DNA from: Bacillus sp. B1-b2
Lineage (GTDB): Bacteria > Bacillota > Bacilli > Bacillales > Cytobacillaceae
Direction: 5' to 3'
Length of the DNA stretch: 64,000 bases
Assembly (NCBI RefSeq): GCF_009183415.1
Contig: NZ_WEHU01000003.1
Span: forward strand, 186,001 to 250,000
Part shown: one piece after another, positions 51,644 through 61,996 of the stretch
Position numbering within the stretch: position 1 is the stretch's first letter
How the letters are laid out: each line of letters begins with the position of its first letter
Position numbers and translations under genes: made by a program
Notes under the pieces: model-generated
The model's input: only the letters and a program-made list of their open reading frames with translations
What the model was told of the DNA's origin: nothing
The model's database searches: none

Positions 51644-51796
51644 TTGAAAAAAATATCGTTAGTCATTGTTTCCGTTACTACTTTATTATTACTATCTTCC
51701 TATCTTCCTGTTAATAAGCCAGCAGAACCTAAAATAGACTACAGTAAACCAATTCATACTGTTACATTTGATCCAGTATGGCCACCTGGTCACTAA
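51644..51796 (+). CDS. Secreted quorum-sensing propeptide (PapR-like)
   Basis: 50 residues, missed by length cut-offs. AAAGGTGG precedes the TTG start at 51644. MKKISLVIVSVTTLLLLSSY is a Sec signal; the remainder is hydrophilic and ends THTVTFDPVWPPGH-like (exact end TVTFDPVWPPGH). Signal peptide plus short polar tail beside an XRE-TPR gene is the layout of PapR, NprX and similar pheromone precursors. The active form is probably a C-terminal fragment re-imported by the oligopeptide permease. Divergent orientation is unlike papR. Confidence 0.78.
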   Translation: MKKISLVIVSVTTLLLLSSYLPVNKPAEPKIDYSKPIHTVTFDPVWPPGH

Positions 51797-51888
51797 ATTT
51801 ATTTGTCAAAATGAAAGTAAAGAGTTTTTTACATTTAATCTAAGAATCAGCAAATTAAGCACCAATTACTAAAAAATGCAAATACAAT

Positions 51889-51942
51889 TTGAGTTTATAG
51901 ATACAAGTACACAATTGTATACATAGAAATCTATAAACTCAA
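51889..51942 (+). terminator. Terminator-like hairpin after signal peptide gene
   Basis: TTGAGTTTATAGAT pairs with ATCTATAAACTCAA; an inner ATACAA/TTGTAT stem extends it. Weak U-tract (GCTATTTCTT). Confidence 0.5.
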
Positions 51943-52705
51943 GCTATTTCTTATAATGGTATAAATCACATATAATCGCTTTCCTGAAAGTTCTTTCTCT
52001 CTTATATATAAATGCTACTTTCCTATCTTTATAATATATAATTCATGTTTTACTATGCTAATCTATTACTCTGGTTATCCCCTTGCTATTAATTACTAAG
52101 CATCTACAGATGTTCTCACAATTCCTCATTCACTTAATTAAAAATTTATTCAGACTACAATGGTTATTTAAAAGTAAAAATGTAAATTTAAGCTTATTAA
52201 AATAAATTTTATTTAATAACCACGGATAATAATCCACCAAAATCGGGCAAAGCTACGCAAATAACGAAGAAGAGAATCTTCGATAGCCACTAGAAAAACT
52301 TAGGCTGAAAGAGTATATATCATCTCCAGTACGTAGAAAATACATTCCTATTAAACCAATCTTTCTCGAATGTGACATAAGTAAAGGGATTCCCTTTTAT
52401 ATAAGGATATCCCCTTTAACAGCTCCTATTAAGTAACATTTCATCAATTGAATTTCCTTTTTTAAAATCACATACGAACAATAGTTCTGTTTCAACTTGA
52501 TTTACGAACAAACGTTTTTATAATTAAATTTATAAAAAGGAGCTGTTGATGATTATTAAAGACCGTGGAACAAAAAAATTTATATTAAATGTCAATCAAT
52601 TTATTTAAAATCCATTATCTTAATGTATTTATATATAATGTCACACAAAATAGAATTGAAAGATAAGGGATTTAAGGTAGATTCGTAATATTGGCCCATA
52701 AGAAG

Positions 52706-52732
52706 ACAAGACCATCGTAATGATAGTCTTGT
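52706..52732. terminator. Bidirectional hairpin
   Basis: ACAAGAC.ATC pairs with GAT.GTCTTGT around GTAAT. It lies about 120 bases beyond the AdaA-like gene stop on the minus strand. Confidence 0.5.
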
Positions 52733-52735
52733 TTA

Positions 52736-52775
52736 ACTAACGCCCCCGTTTGTTTAAGTGAATTCATTCACAAAG
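52736..52775. repeat. Dispersed repeat family 3, copy 2
   Basis: Matches 32303-32342 (ACTAACGC.CCC, GTTTAAGTG, TTCACAAA). Confidence 0.4.
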
Positions 52776-52852
52776 TTCCCTATAAATCCATACTGACTTG
52801 GTATAAGTTATCATTTTAACTGTTAAAGTGCCTCTGATTTTCGCTCATACTT

Positions 52853-53394
52853 TCACTGCTTACTACTATTTCTATTGCTATGATTGCGAAAACTAGAAGG
52901 TGATATATGTTCCTTATCTTTGAATACTTTTGAAAAATGGGAAAGGCTTGAGTATCCCACGTTAAAACTAATATGTGTTGCAGATAGGGAACTTGTTGTT
53001 AATAATTCTTTAGCCTTTTCTATTCGAACTTGATGTAAAAATTGTAATGGTGTTGAACCAGTTACAAGCTTAAATGTTCGATGTAAATGATGTGAATTGA
53101 TAGATAAAGCAGTAGATATGCGATTTAATGTTAATTTTTCATCATAATGTTGTAGAATATAAGTTTCTACCTGTTTCACCAATTCATTCCTTGATCCCTT
53201 CCAATTCAAAATATCGGATTGACATCGTTTGCACGCGCGATATCCATCGTTTAGTGCTTCTTTTGCATCATAATAAATTTGTACATTCTTTTTATTGGGT
53301 GTTCTAGAAGGACATGATGGACGACAAAATGTACCTGTGCTCTTTAAAGCATAATAAAATTCCCCATCATACCTCCCATTGATAAGACTCCACG
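52853..53394 (-). pseudogene. AdaA-like methylphosphotriester sensor/activator, N terminus disrupted
   Basis: The C-terminal half (52853-53209) is an AraC-type DNA-binding domain (SINSHHLHRTFKLVTGSTPL; ISFNVGYSSLSHFSKVFKD). Upstream in the same frame to about 53375 is an Ada zinc domain: YDGEFYYALKSTGTFCRPSC and GYRACKRCQSD supply the four Cys. That frame has no start codon. A well-placed GTG at 53394 (AAAGGAG nine bases upstream) begins VESYQWEV in another frame and stops at once, so a small indel near 53375 probably broke the gene. Translation from the internal TTG at 53209 would lose the Ada domain. Confidence 0.65.
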
Positions 53395-53508
53395 AGAATA
53401 CACTCCTTTATTATTATTGAATTAGAAGTCAAGATTATATAAGCAAATTATTTAAGAACAATACATAATAGAGAAAGAATCAAATTGAATGGAGGAGTAG
53501 TTAATTAC

Positions 53509-54492
53509 ATGATCACTCGTGAAAAACTTGAACAAAATCAGATTTGGCTATATGTTATTACATTAGTGCTGGCAGTGAGTCTTGGCTTAATAGCCCCAAA
53601 GCTAATGTCTACCATAGATAATCACATACTTATTTCTGTAGTAATTGCTATTTTAATGTATGGGATGTTTACACAGATTCCTTTTATATCTATAAAGAAA
53701 TCATTAGGAAACCGCCGTTTTATCCTAGCTATTTTAACTGCTAATTATATAGCAGTCCCAATTGTTGTGTGGTTATTATCTCAATTCTTACCTCAACAGT
53801 CTCCAATATTGCTTGGTGTATATCTTGTTTTGCTGACACCTTGCATTGACTATGTAATTGTTTTTACACATTTAGGTCGTGGGAATGAAAAATTGATGCT
53901 AATATCAACACCAATTCTTTTTATTACACAAATGATTTTATTACCTGTATACCTATTGATTTTTATGGGGAAATCAGCAGCTGAAGTTGTTAATCCTGGA
54001 CCTTTCATTGAAGCATTTCTTATCATTATTGTATTGCCGCTAATACTAGCAATTATTATACAACTTCTTGCTAAGAAGAATCGCAGTGTTTGCGCTTTAT
54101 TAGACATCTCTGCATGGATCCCCGTTCCACTAATGGCAATTACTCTTTTTATTGTTGTATCATCGCAAATTAGCAAGTTATCCTTATTTTGGGATTTAAT
54201 TATTAACGTGATTCCTATCTATATAGCATTCATGGTTATAATGCCGTTCGTTTCTAAAATGATTGTAAAATGGTTTAAGCTTGATATAGGAACAGGAAGG
54301 GCTGTCATTTTCAGTTCTGGAACACGTAATTCCCTTGTAGTTCTTCCCCTTGCACTTGCATTACCTGAAAATTGGAGCACATTAGTTGCAGCAATTATTG
54401 TAACACAAACCATTGTTGAACTTGTGGGAGAACTTATTTATATTCGTATTGTGCCAAATGTAATTCTACGTGATAAAGGTAGTTTGGAATAA
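53509..54492 (+). CDS. ACR3/bile-acid-symporter superfamily permease (arsenic resistance protein)
   Basis: About 327 residues with ten helices. LLTPCIDYVIVFTHLGRGNE near residue 113 corresponds to the conserved Cys-containing helix of ACR3 arsenite exporters, and FSSGTRNSLVVLPLALALPE near 265 is the second signature. ATG at 53509 follows GGAGGAG at 11 bases. Probably exports arsenite or a related oxyanion. It is alone on the plus strand among minus-strand metal genes. Confidence 0.7.
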   Translation: MITREKLEQNQIWLYVITLVLAVSLGLIAPKLMSTIDNHILISVVIAILMYGMFTQIPFISIKKSLGNRRFILAILTANYIAVPIVVWLLSQFLPQQSPILLGVYLVLLTPCIDYVIVFTHLGRGNEKLMLISTPILFITQMILLPVYLLIFMGKSAAEVVNPGPFIEAFLIIIVLPLILAIIIQLLAKKNRSVCALLDISAWIPVPLMAITLFIVVSSQISKLSLFWDLIINVIPIYIAFMVIMPFVSKMIVKWFKLDIGTGRAVIFSSGTRNSLVVLPLALALPENWSTLVAAIIVTQTIVELVGELIYIRIVPNVILRDKGSLE

Positions 54493-54675
54493 AAAAATGT
54501 TATTTCATGTAATGATTGTTAGTGGTAATTAACGGTCATTACTTTTTTAAATTATTCATTCAAATTTTAAACTGGTAGCATTACATTAATAAAGAACCAG
54601 CTATCCTTAGGGTAATTGTTTTAAAAAATAATTAAAGCTTCTTCCATATCTGACTGTTTCTTTGATTTTTTCATT

Positions 54676-54708
54676 AAAAAAGGCATTCCTGCTTAAAACA
54701 GAAATACC
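54676..54708 (-). terminator. Terminator of cadCA
   Basis: GGTATTTCTG and CAGGAATGCC pair around TTTTAAG, followed on the minus strand by TTTTTT, just after the cadA stop. Confidence 0.75.
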
Positions 54709-54722
54709 TCCTAATTAATGTT

Positions 54723-56852
54723 TTAATTCTTTACCTTCAATAACCTTAAACTATTTAAAGTGACCAATAGTGTTGCTCCCATATCAGCAAATATAGCTAT
54801 CCAAAGTGTTAACCAACCTGGAACTACCAACACCAAAGCTAACAATTTAATTGCCAAAGAGAAACTAATGTTTTGCTTGATACTTGTTAAAGCCTTACGG
54901 CTTAATTTAATCGTATATGGTAATTTACTTAGATCATCAGACATTAAAGCAATATCTGCTGTTTCTAGTGCTGTATCCGTTCCAGCACCTCCCATAGCCA
55001 CACCTACTGTAGAAGCAGCTAGTGCTGGCGCATCGTTAACTCCATCTCCAACCATTGCAACACTTTGATGTTTACTACGAAGCTCTTTAATATAATTTAG
55101 TTTATCCTCTGGAAGCAAATCAGCTTTAATATCCGAAACATCAACTTGTTTACCAATGGCTAAAGCTGTTCTTTGGTTATCACCAGTCAACATAACTGTT
55201 TCAATTCCAAATTTGTTTAACTTGTCGATTACTTCTCTGGAAGATTCCCTAATTTCATCAGCTACAGCAATTAAAGAAAGGATCTCTTTTTTTGTTCCTA
55301 AAACCATAACGGTTTTACCCTCTGTTTGCATACGGGTAATTTGCTCATCAATAGAACTGTCCATCATACCGTGTAATTCTTGAAAAAGATTGGGACTTCC
55401 AACATAGTACATTTCATTACTAACTCTTGCCTTTACACCCTTACCTGTAATGGATTGAAAATCCTCTACAACTACTTCATTAATATCCAATCTGTTTTCT
55501 TCTGCTTTTCTTATAATTGCGGAAGCAAGTGGATGCTGTGAACCTTTCTCTATTGCTGCCGTAACTTTTAATAATTCTTCATCATTTCCATTAAAAGTAA
55601 CTACATCTGTAACTGCTGGAACACCTTTAGTTAATGTTCCTGTTTTATCAAAAGCAATAGCTTTTAAGTGGCCTGTTTCTTCTAAATGAATACCACCTTT
55701 TATTAGTACTCCATTTTTTGCAGCATTCCCTATGGCAGTTACGATGGAAACAGGGGTAGAAACAACTAAGGCACAAGGACAACCAACAACTAGTACAGCT
55801 AATCCTTGATAAATCCATTCACTCCAATCACCACCAAATAAAGGAGGGATTACTGCTATTAAAACTGCCAGAATGACAATTGCAGGTGTATAGTACTTTG
55901 CAAATTTATCAACAAAGGCTTGGGAAGGTGCTCTTTCAGCTTGTGCTTCTTCAACAAGGTGAATAATTTTAGATAATGTCGTATCTTCTACTCGTTTCGT
56001 TACTCTAACTTCAAGTAATCCTTCTTCATTTAGTGTTCCTGCAAAAACCTCATCGTCAATAGTTTTCGTTACAGGAACACTTTCACCGGTAATGGCTGCC
56101 TGATTCAGTGTGGATGTTCCTTTGACAACTGTCCCATCCATCGCTAGTTTTTGTCCAGGCTTAACAATCATGATGTCTCCAACTTGAATATCATCTACGT
56201 GAATCATCATTTCTTCATTTCCACGACGAATTAACGCTTCTTTTGGAGCGATATCCATTAGTGATTCAATAGATTGACGTGCTTTATCCATTGAATAGCG
56301 CTCTAATGCTTCACTAATTGCAAATAAGATAACAACCGTTGCGCCTTCACCCCATTCACCAATAATAGCCGCACCTATTATCGCAATGGTCATCAGTGTA
56401 TTCATATCAAAATTTAGTAGAGATAGATTTTTTAGCCCTTTTAAGAATAGAGAATATCCTCCAATAACAATAGATGCTGCATAACCAATTTTGGTAAGAA
56501 TATGTTCTTCTCCAAGTTGCTCTCCTATAAACCAACTGATAACTAGTAATATGGCGGAAAGATATACTTTAATGTTTTCTTTTTGTTTCCAAAAGGGCTC
56601 TCGTTCCACTTGTTGTTCTTTCTCATCACGAATTTTTAAATTCTCAAAAGCTCCGGCTTTCTCTAATTCTTCAATGGTTGTGTTTCCATGAACATAAACC
56701 TTAGATGCTCCAAAATTCACTTTTGCATCCTGTACACCAGGAAGATTTTTAACGTTGTTTTCAAATTTGGCTGCACAGTTCGTACAAGTGAAACCTTGAA
56801 CACGATATGCTTTCATTTCTTGTTCGGATAGTTTTGATTGTTGATCAGACAT
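54723..56852 (-). CDS. cadA: Cadmium/zinc-exporting P1B-type ATPase CadA
   Basis: 709 residues. One N-terminal metal-binding domain with CTNC at 22-25, TGES actuator motif (255-258), CPC metal-binding motif in the membrane (358-360), phosphorylation site DKTGTLT (Asp402) and [10 protein letters not shown] hinge near 608. The CPC plus single HMA domain and the CadC neighbour indicate Cd/Zn/Pb export. Start overlaps the cadC stop by eight bases. Confidence 0.95.
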   Translation of the reverse strand: MSDQQSKLSEQEMKAYRVQGFTCTNCAAKFENNVKNLPGVQDAKVNFGASKVYVHGNTTIEELEKAGAFENLKIRDEKEQQVEREPFWKQKENIKVYLSAILLVISWFIGEQLGEEHILTKIGYAASIVIGGYSLFLKGLKNLSLLNFDMNTLMTIAIIGAAIIGEWGEGATVVILFAISEALERYSMDKARQSIESLMDIAPKEALIRRGNEEMMIHVDDIQVGDIMIVKPGQKLAMDGTVVKGTSTLNQAAITGESVPVTKTIDDEVFAGTLNEEGLLEVRVTKRVEDTTLSKIIHLVEEAQAERAPSQAFVDKFAKYYTPAIVILAVLIAVIPPLFGGDWSEWIYQGLAVLVVGCPCALVVSTPVSIVTAIGNAAKNGVLIKGGIHLEETGHLKAIAFDKTGTLTKGVPAVTDVVTFNGNDEELLKVTAAIEKGSQHPLASAIIRKAEENRLDINEVVVEDFQSITGKGVKARVSNEMYYVGSPNLFQELHGMMDSSIDEQITRMQTEGKTVMVLGTKKEILSLIAVADEIRESSREVIDKLNKFGIETVMLTGDNQRTALAIGKQVDVSDIKADLLPEDKLNYIKELRSKHQSVAMVGDGVNDAPALAASTVGVAMGGAGTDTALETADIALMSDDLSKLPYTIKLSRKALTSIKQNISFSLAIKLLALVLVVPGWLTLWIAIFADMGATLLVTLNSLRLLKVKN

Positions 56853-57213
56853 TTAATTTCACCTCATTACTATAAGTTAGAGCAATCATCATTATTTGCT
56901 GAATGTGTTCATTTCCTAAAGAGTAAAACGCCAATTTCCCTTCCTTCCTATACTTAACAATACCTTGCTTATGAAGCGTTCTTAAATGATGAGAAGCATT
57001 AGCAACGCTTGCACCAATAATATTAGCCACATCACAAACGCATAATTCTTCATCTTGGCACAAGGCATAGGTAATCTTTGCTCTATTTTCATCAGCAATG
57101 GATTTTAGCAATTGGGACAAACTAGAAAAATCAACCTTATTCAAATCTCCTTGTATTCGATTGACTTTTTCTTCGTCATAACAATAAATTTCACAAGTAT
57201 CTTTTTTATTCAT
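56845..57213 (-). CDS. cadC: CadC, ArsR/SmtB-family metal-responsive repressor
   Basis: 122 residues. Cys7, Cys11 and the pair Cys58/Cys60 in ELCVCD form the alpha3N Cd/Pb site known in pI258 CadC, at the same residue numbers. The recognition helix is [16 protein letters not shown]. The second zinc site (Asp101, His103, His114, Glu117 in pI258 by memory) reads Asn, His, Tyr, Glu, so it is probably lost. GGGGAGAAG precedes the ATG. Represses cadCA from the dyads at 57243-57308. Confidence 0.93.
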   Translation of the reverse strand: MNKKDTCEIYCYDEEKVNRIQGDLNKVDFSSLSQLLKSIADENRAKITYALCQDEELCVCDVANIIGASVANASHHLRTLHKQGIVKYRKEGKLAFYSLGNEHIQQIMMIALTYSNEVKLNV

Positions 57214-57242
57214 ATCTTCTCCCCATATTCATTCAAATATTC

Positions 57243-57308
57243 ATTCAAATATTCATTTGAATATAGTATACTCTTTCCTTGCGTTTATATTCAAGTATTT
57301 ATTTGAAT
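57243..57308 (-). promoter_or_regulatory. cadCA promoter with two CadC-type operator dyads
   Basis: TTGAAT (57294-57289), 18 bases, TATACT (57270-57265) on the minus strand. Dyad 1 ATTCAAGT-ATTT-ATTTGAAT (57289-57308) covers the -35 box; dyad 2 ATTCAAAT-ATTC-ATTTGAAT (57243-57262) lies just past the -10 box. Both have the same 8-4-8 geometry. Confidence 0.8.
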
Positions 57309-57332
57309 GAAGAGAAAAAATAAAAAAGCCGC

Positions 57333-58388
57333 CTAAAAAGCAGCCTTTAAATTAGAATTAGTTATTTGATTTACTATATATTCAGCATCAAACCCAACCC
57401 CTTGAAGCAATGCTGAACCACGTCGGTATTGCCAGGGTAGACCTATAAAATAAAGTCCTTTTACTTTTGTAACACCCCTATGATGTATTATCTTTCCTTC
57501 TTTATCATAAAGGTTCTTTATCTCTAACCAAGATAATGAACTCTTAAAACCAGTAGCCCATACAATATTATTTACTTTTAAAGTGGATAAATCTTTAAAA
57601 ATGACAAGGTCATGTTTTGCATCGATTACTCTTTCTTTTGGGATTATTTTTTTTTGCTTAATAGCGTGTTTTAAGTCATATCCAAATATAGGATCACCTT
57701 TTTTTTGAATGAACTTTCCTAATCTAGATGTATTGCTTGCATTCAAAATTCCTAATTTATCAAACCACCAAAAAATACTTTTACCTTTGAGAACTAAAGG
57801 GAGGTAAATAAGCTTACCACTATAGGATAGATATGTTTCTCTTTCTTCTGAAAGCTCAACGGCTATCTGAGCACCACTATTTCCACCACCTACAACCAAT
57901 ACATTTCCATCGGTTAGTTGCTTCGGATTTAGATACTCTGATGAGTGTATTTGTTTGATGTCAGAGGGTAAGTGTTTTGCTAAGTAAGGAATACTAGGTG
58001 AATGAAAGGGACCTGATGCTATAACAAGATTCCTTGTCTCAAATTCTTCTTCAGTGGTTTTTACTATAAAACCTTCATTTTGATTTGAGACATTTACTAC
58101 TTCGGTATGAAGTCTAACTGGAATGTCGTATTCCTCAACATATTTTCTTAAGTAGTCTGCTACTTCATCTTTGTTTGGAAAGCCATGGGGGTCTCCTTCC
58201 ATTTTCATGTCAGGTAAGGAGCTATACATTCTTGGGGTAAATAATACTAAGGAATCATATCTCTCTTTCCAACTGTCTCCTAATTCTGATACTTTATCTA
58301 TAATAAGAAATTTTTGATTTGTTTTTTTTAAGTAATATCCGATGGATATACCCGCTTGACCTGCCCCAATTATTAAAGTGTCATACAT
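57333..58388 (-). CDS. Flavin-containing monooxygenase, CzcO/ArsO-like
   Basis: 351 residues from the ATG at 58388 (AAGGGGTG upstream). FAD motif LIIGAGQAGISIGYYLKKTN, later NADPH motif VLVVGGGNSGAQIAVELSEE, and the ATGFK motif (VWATGFKSSLSWLEI) define the group. It oxidises a substrate with NADPH and O2. Related genes occur in metal and arsenic clusters (CzcO, ArsO), which fits the location, but substrate is unproven. Upstream gap 58389-58977 has only hairpins. Confidence 0.8.
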   Translation of the reverse strand: MYDTLIIGAGQAGISIGYYLKKTNQKFLIIDKVSELGDSWKERYDSLVLFTPRMYSSLPDMKMEGDPHGFPNKDEVADYLRKYVEEYDIPVRLHTEVVNVSNQNEGFIVKTTEEEFETRNLVIASGPFHSPSIPYLAKHLPSDIKQIHSSEYLNPKQLTDGNVLVVGGGNSGAQIAVELSEERETYLSYSGKLIYLPLVLKGKSIFWWFDKLGILNASNTSRLGKFIQKKGDPIFGYDLKHAIKQKKIIPKERVIDAKHDLVIFKDLSTLKVNNIVWATGFKSSLSWLEIKNLYDKEGKIIHHRGVTKVKGLYFIGLPWQYRRGSALLQGVGFDAEYIVNQITNSNLKAAF

Positions 58389-58977
58389 AGAAACACCCCT
58401 TTGTATATGAATAGTCATTCATATACAAATAATACCACCTCGCTTAAAAAGTTCCAATCTAAATTTTTCTTAATTTATATAGATAAACAATATCTAAACT
58501 TATTCCATTCAACAAATCATCGACTATTTCATGTTGATTATATATAAACAAAGAAAAAACCCATTATCGATGGGATATTTTCAACATAAGATAAAGATAA
58601 TTGCTTTTGTGGAAGGATACCCATGTTCAAAAAGTAAAGTAGCTGTTATTCGTGTATCCAATACTTTGCTGATATATCTCTAAGGGAGTTAGTTGCTCCT
58701 TTAATTTTAAATATTCCTGAGCAATATCCGCTTAGAGTCACTTCCAAGAAAAACCAGCAAAAAAACAACCTCTTTCTCTAAAGCACCAATACAGTTTTGA
58801 TTTCTTTCCTAGAATACAACCAATGACTCTTCCCTAATAGATTTGTGAAGAAATTTGCTTAATCTATCCTTCCATGTTTGGATACAAGAAATATTTTCTT
58901 CATTACTACAGGAATTCTGCCAGGTTGGTGACACAAGAAAAGACCTCTAGTAATGTCTAAAGGTCTGAATATATTTA
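58389..58977. other. Intergenic region, no gene seen
   Basis: It contains a small hairpin CCCAT-CGATA-ATGGG with a T6 tail on the minus strand (58554-58574) that ends no visible gene, and the CoA-disulfide reductase terminator (58936-58966). Confidence 0.5.
58936..58966 (-). terminator. Terminator of the arsR-arsB-CoADR transcript
   Basis: AGACCTTTAG and CTAGAGGTCT pair around ACATTA, followed by TTTTC on the minus strand. Confidence 0.75.
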
Positions 58978-60621
58978 TCATTTGTTTTTTATAAAGTTTT
59001 GGTAATTCTTATTTCCGCCAGAAAGATTATAAATATCGTTGAACCCTAAGTTACGTAAAACATTTTGAGCAGCATTTCCAGTTACTCCGCTATTACAATA
59101 AGTTACTGTAGGTAAGTTAGGATCAAGTTCTCTAGATTTTTCTCGTAATTCGCCTAGTGGTATATTTATTGCACTTTCCACATTTGAAACATTATATTGT
59201 TTTGTGGCACGAGTATCAATTACCTGGATTGTTTCTCCTTTTTCCATTCTTTCCGTTAGTTCTTTTGGTGTAATTAGCTTATTTTTCTTTTCGATAGCGT
59301 TTTGCAAAGCCATACCAGTATACATAACTGGATCTTTTGTTGTGCTGAATGGAGGTGCATAAGCGAGATCAAGATGGAATAAGTCTTCCGCTTTTGCCTT
59401 AAACGTAATAGCTGTTACAAAGACATCAATTCGTTTATCTACGCCTTCTTCACCTACTATTTGTACACCTAAAATTCTGCCAGTTTCTCTATCAGCAATT
59501 GCCTTAATAACTAATTCTTTTCCGCCTAAATACTCCGCTCTAGCTGGTTTAATATTATGAAGGATTTCGATATCATAGCCTTCTTCTAATGCTTCTGCTT
59601 CATTCATACCAGTTTGACCGACAGCTAAATCAAATACACGTAGTATTCCAGTTCCTAAAATACCTCGATGTTCTAAAGAACCTCCCGTTATTACATCTCC
59701 AGCTATTCTTCCCATTTTGTTAGCTGTACTTCCTAATGGACGATAGATAGGTTTTCCTGTAATTACAGAGTAACTTTCCGCCACATCACCAACAGCATAG
59801 ACATCAGGCAGGTTAGTTTGCATTTTGGAGTTAACTGCAATAGCTCCAGTAGCACCAATTTCCACATCGATTTCCTTAGCCAATTGTGTATTTGGACGAA
59901 CACCCGTTGCTAATATAACAATATCCGTTTCAATAGATTTTCCTGAATTAGTTTGTACTTCTTTCTTACTTATAGCAGTTACTTCATCATTTAAGATGAG
60001 ATTGACTCCTTTTTTAACTAAATGTTCTTCCACTCGTGAAGCGATATCTTTATCCATATGTGCCATTACATGATTACTACGTTGTACGATTGTTACCTTT
60101 AAACCTCTATGAGTAAGCTGTTCCGCCATTTCTAATCCAATATAGCCAGCCCCTATGATGGTTGCTTTCTTTGGTTGTTTTGCTTTCATATATTGATCAA
60201 TAGCTGCTGTATTTTGTATCGTACGAACTTGGAAAACATGCTCTCCATCTACTCCATCAATATCAGGTTTAATTGGAGAAGCCCCTGTTGCAAAAACCAA
60301 TACATCATAAGTGTCTTCTTTTATTTCATTTGTATCTAAGTTCTTCACTTGAACTTTCTTCTGCTCGGCATCAATTGTAGTTACTTCATGACGAGTAAAA
60401 ATATCTACGTTATAACGCTTTTTAAACCAAGCTGCACTTCTTGGGGTTAATGTTTCCAAATCTTCTACTTCTCCGCCTAGAAAATAAGGAATACCGCATA
60501 TCGAATAAGAAATGTCGTAGTCAGCATTATATAGTGTGATTTCAGCCTTTTCATCGTTTCTACGTGCTTTTGCTGCTACAGATGTTCCCGCTGCTACAGA
60601 TCCTATAATAAGTACTTTCAT
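58978..60621 (-). CDS. CoA-disulfide reductase fused to a rhodanese domain (CoADR-RHD)
   Basis: 547 residues. FAD motif VLIIGSVAAGTSVAAKARRN, redox-active single Cys42 in SYSICGIPYF, NAD(P)H motif ATIIGAGYIGLEMAEQL and VYAVGDVAES near 280. The C-terminal 90 residues are rhodanese-like, with YCNSGVTGNAAQNVLRNLGF carrying the active Cys. It reduces CoA disulfide or persulfides and may handle polysulfide. ATG at 60621 follows GGAGG. It shares a transcript with arsB and arsR. Confidence 0.9.
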   Translation of the reverse strand: MKVLIIGSVAAGTSVAAKARRNDEKAEITLYNADYDISYSICGIPYFLGGEVEDLETLTPRSAAWFKKRYNVDIFTRHEVTTIDAEQKKVQVKNLDTNEIKEDTYDVLVFATGASPIKPDIDGVDGEHVFQVRTIQNTAAIDQYMKAKQPKKATIIGAGYIGLEMAEQLTHRGLKVTIVQRSNHVMAHMDKDIASRVEEHLVKKGVNLILNDEVTAISKKEVQTNSGKSIETDIVILATGVRPNTQLAKEIDVEIGATGAIAVNSKMQTNLPDVYAVGDVAESYSVITGKPIYRPLGSTANKMGRIAGDVITGGSLEHRGILGTGILRVFDLAVGQTGMNEAEALEEGYDIEILHNIKPARAEYLGGKELVIKAIADRETGRILGVQIVGEEGVDKRIDVFVTAITFKAKAEDLFHLDLAYAPPFSTTKDPVMYTGMALQNAIEKKNKLITPKELTERMEKGETIQVIDTRATKQYNVSNVESAINIPLGELREKSRELDPNLPTVTYCNSGVTGNAAQNVLRNLGFNDIYNLSGGNKNYQNFIKNK

Positions 60622-60682
60622 GATTTTATCCTCCAAAAATTAATATCAATATTATTCTGTATAATTAACATTTAAAGTTCAC

Positions 60683-61981
60683 TTATGAAAGAATGGAAAG
60701 CCACAGATATAAGCCGATTAGAGTAATCAAAAGGGTGGGAATAGTTAAGACAATACCCGTTTTAAAATAAGTTCCCCATGATATTTTTACCCCTTTTTGG
60801 GATAAAACATGGAGCCATAACAACGTTGCTAATGAACCGATTGGTGTAATCTTAGGACCTAAGTCAGACCCAATAACATTGGCATAAATTAACCCTTCTT
60901 TTATTACACCAGTAGCATTTGTATCTGCAATTGCTAATGCATCAATAAGTACCGTTGGCATATTATTCATAATGGACGATATGATTGCTGCAATGAATCC
61001 CATACCCAAGGTTGCAACAAACAATCCTTGATCTGCAGCTGCTTGAATAACACTAGATAGCAGGTCTGTTAAACCAACATTACGCAATCCATAAATTACG
61101 ACATACATTCCAATAGAGAAGAATACTATTGCCCACGGAGCACCCTTTACTACTTTCTTAATAGATACAGCAGCGCTTCTTCTTGCAAACACAAGGAAAA
61201 TAATTGCAATGACACCAGCGATGAGTGAGACTGGAATAGACAGGAATTCACTCACGAAATAGCCAATAAGTAAAACAGCTAAAATCACCCAAGATAATCG
61301 AAACATCTTTAGATCTTTTATCGCATCTTGTGGAACTTTCAATTGATTTAAATCATAAACTTTTGGAATTCTTTTACGGAAATATAAGTACAACACTAGA
61401 ATACTTGCTAATAAAGAAAAAATATTTGGCACGATCATTCTGGAAGCATATTCTACAAATCCGATATCAAAGAAATCAGCAGAAACTATGTTAACCAAAT
61501 TACTGACAACTAAAGGTAGAGATGTAGTATCGGCAATAAAACCACTTGCTATGATAAATGGAAAAACCATTTTCTCGTCTAACTTTAACGCCCTAACCAT
61601 CGCTAAAACGATTGGTGTTAAAATTAGTGCTGCCCCATCATTTGCAAAAAATGCTGCAACTATAGCCCCTAGAATAGCAACGTAAACAAACATCTTCAGG
61701 CCATTACCACCAGCAACTCTTGCCATATGTAGAGCCGCCCATTCAAAAAATCCAATTTCATCTAAAATTAACGAAATAATAATGATTGCGACAAATGCTA
61801 GTGTTGCATTCCACACAATCCCTGTTACGTCAATGACATCATTGAAATCAACTACACCAACAAGAAGAGCTAATATTGCTCCTCCACAAGCTGACCAACC
61901 AATAGAAAGGTTTTTCGGTTGCCAGATAACTAATGTCAGTGTTACTAAAAAGATAATTGTTGCTAATATAGTTTGTAGCAA
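60683..61981 (-). CDS. arsB: ArsB-type arsenite efflux permease
   Basis: 432 residues and about 12 helices from a TTG at 61981 (GGGGG nine bases upstream). [20 protein letters not shown] and [13 protein letters not shown], with [20 protein letters not shown], are the signature loops of ArsB. It extrudes arsenite or antimonite using the proton gradient. It starts 15 bases after arsR, and CoADR-RHD follows. Confidence 0.92.
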   Translation of the reverse strand: MLQTILATIIFLVTLTLVIWQPKNLSIGWSACGGAILALLVGVVDFNDVIDVTGIVWNATLAFVAIIIISLILDEIGFFEWAALHMARVAGGNGLKMFVYVAILGAIVAAFFANDGAALILTPIVLAMVRALKLDEKMVFPFIIASGFIADTTSLPLVVSNLVNIVSADFFDIGFVEYASRMIVPNIFSLLASILVLYLYFRKRIPKVYDLNQLKVPQDAIKDLKMFRLSWVILAVLLIGYFVSEFLSIPVSLIAGVIAIIFLVFARRSAAVSIKKVVKGAPWAIVFFSIGMYVVIYGLRNVGLTDLLSSVIQAAADQGLFVATLGMGFIAAIISSIMNNMPTVLIDALAIADTNATGVIKEGLIYANVIGSDLGPKITPIGSLATLLWLHVLSQKGVKISWGTYFKTGIVLTIPTLLITLIGLYLWLSILS

Positions 61982-61996
61982 AGCTGTTAACCCCCA

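Larger units (their letters stand above)
51797..52852. other. Intergenic region with hairpins, no gene seen
   Basis: A terminator-like structure follows the peptide gene (51889-51942). Others are at 52381-52421 (AAAGGG...CCCCTTT) and 52706-52732. A structured-looking GC-richer patch at 52248-52320 (GCTACG...CGATAGC around a GAAGA/TCTTC stem) was not matched to a riboswitch. Confidence 0.5.

Noticed and set aside
52248-52320. Riboswitch-like structured patch (GGGCAAAGCTACG...)
   Set aside because: Some stems can be drawn, but it does not fit the c-di-GMP, preQ1 or other consensus I know, and no gene follows on that strand. A covariance-model search would settle it.
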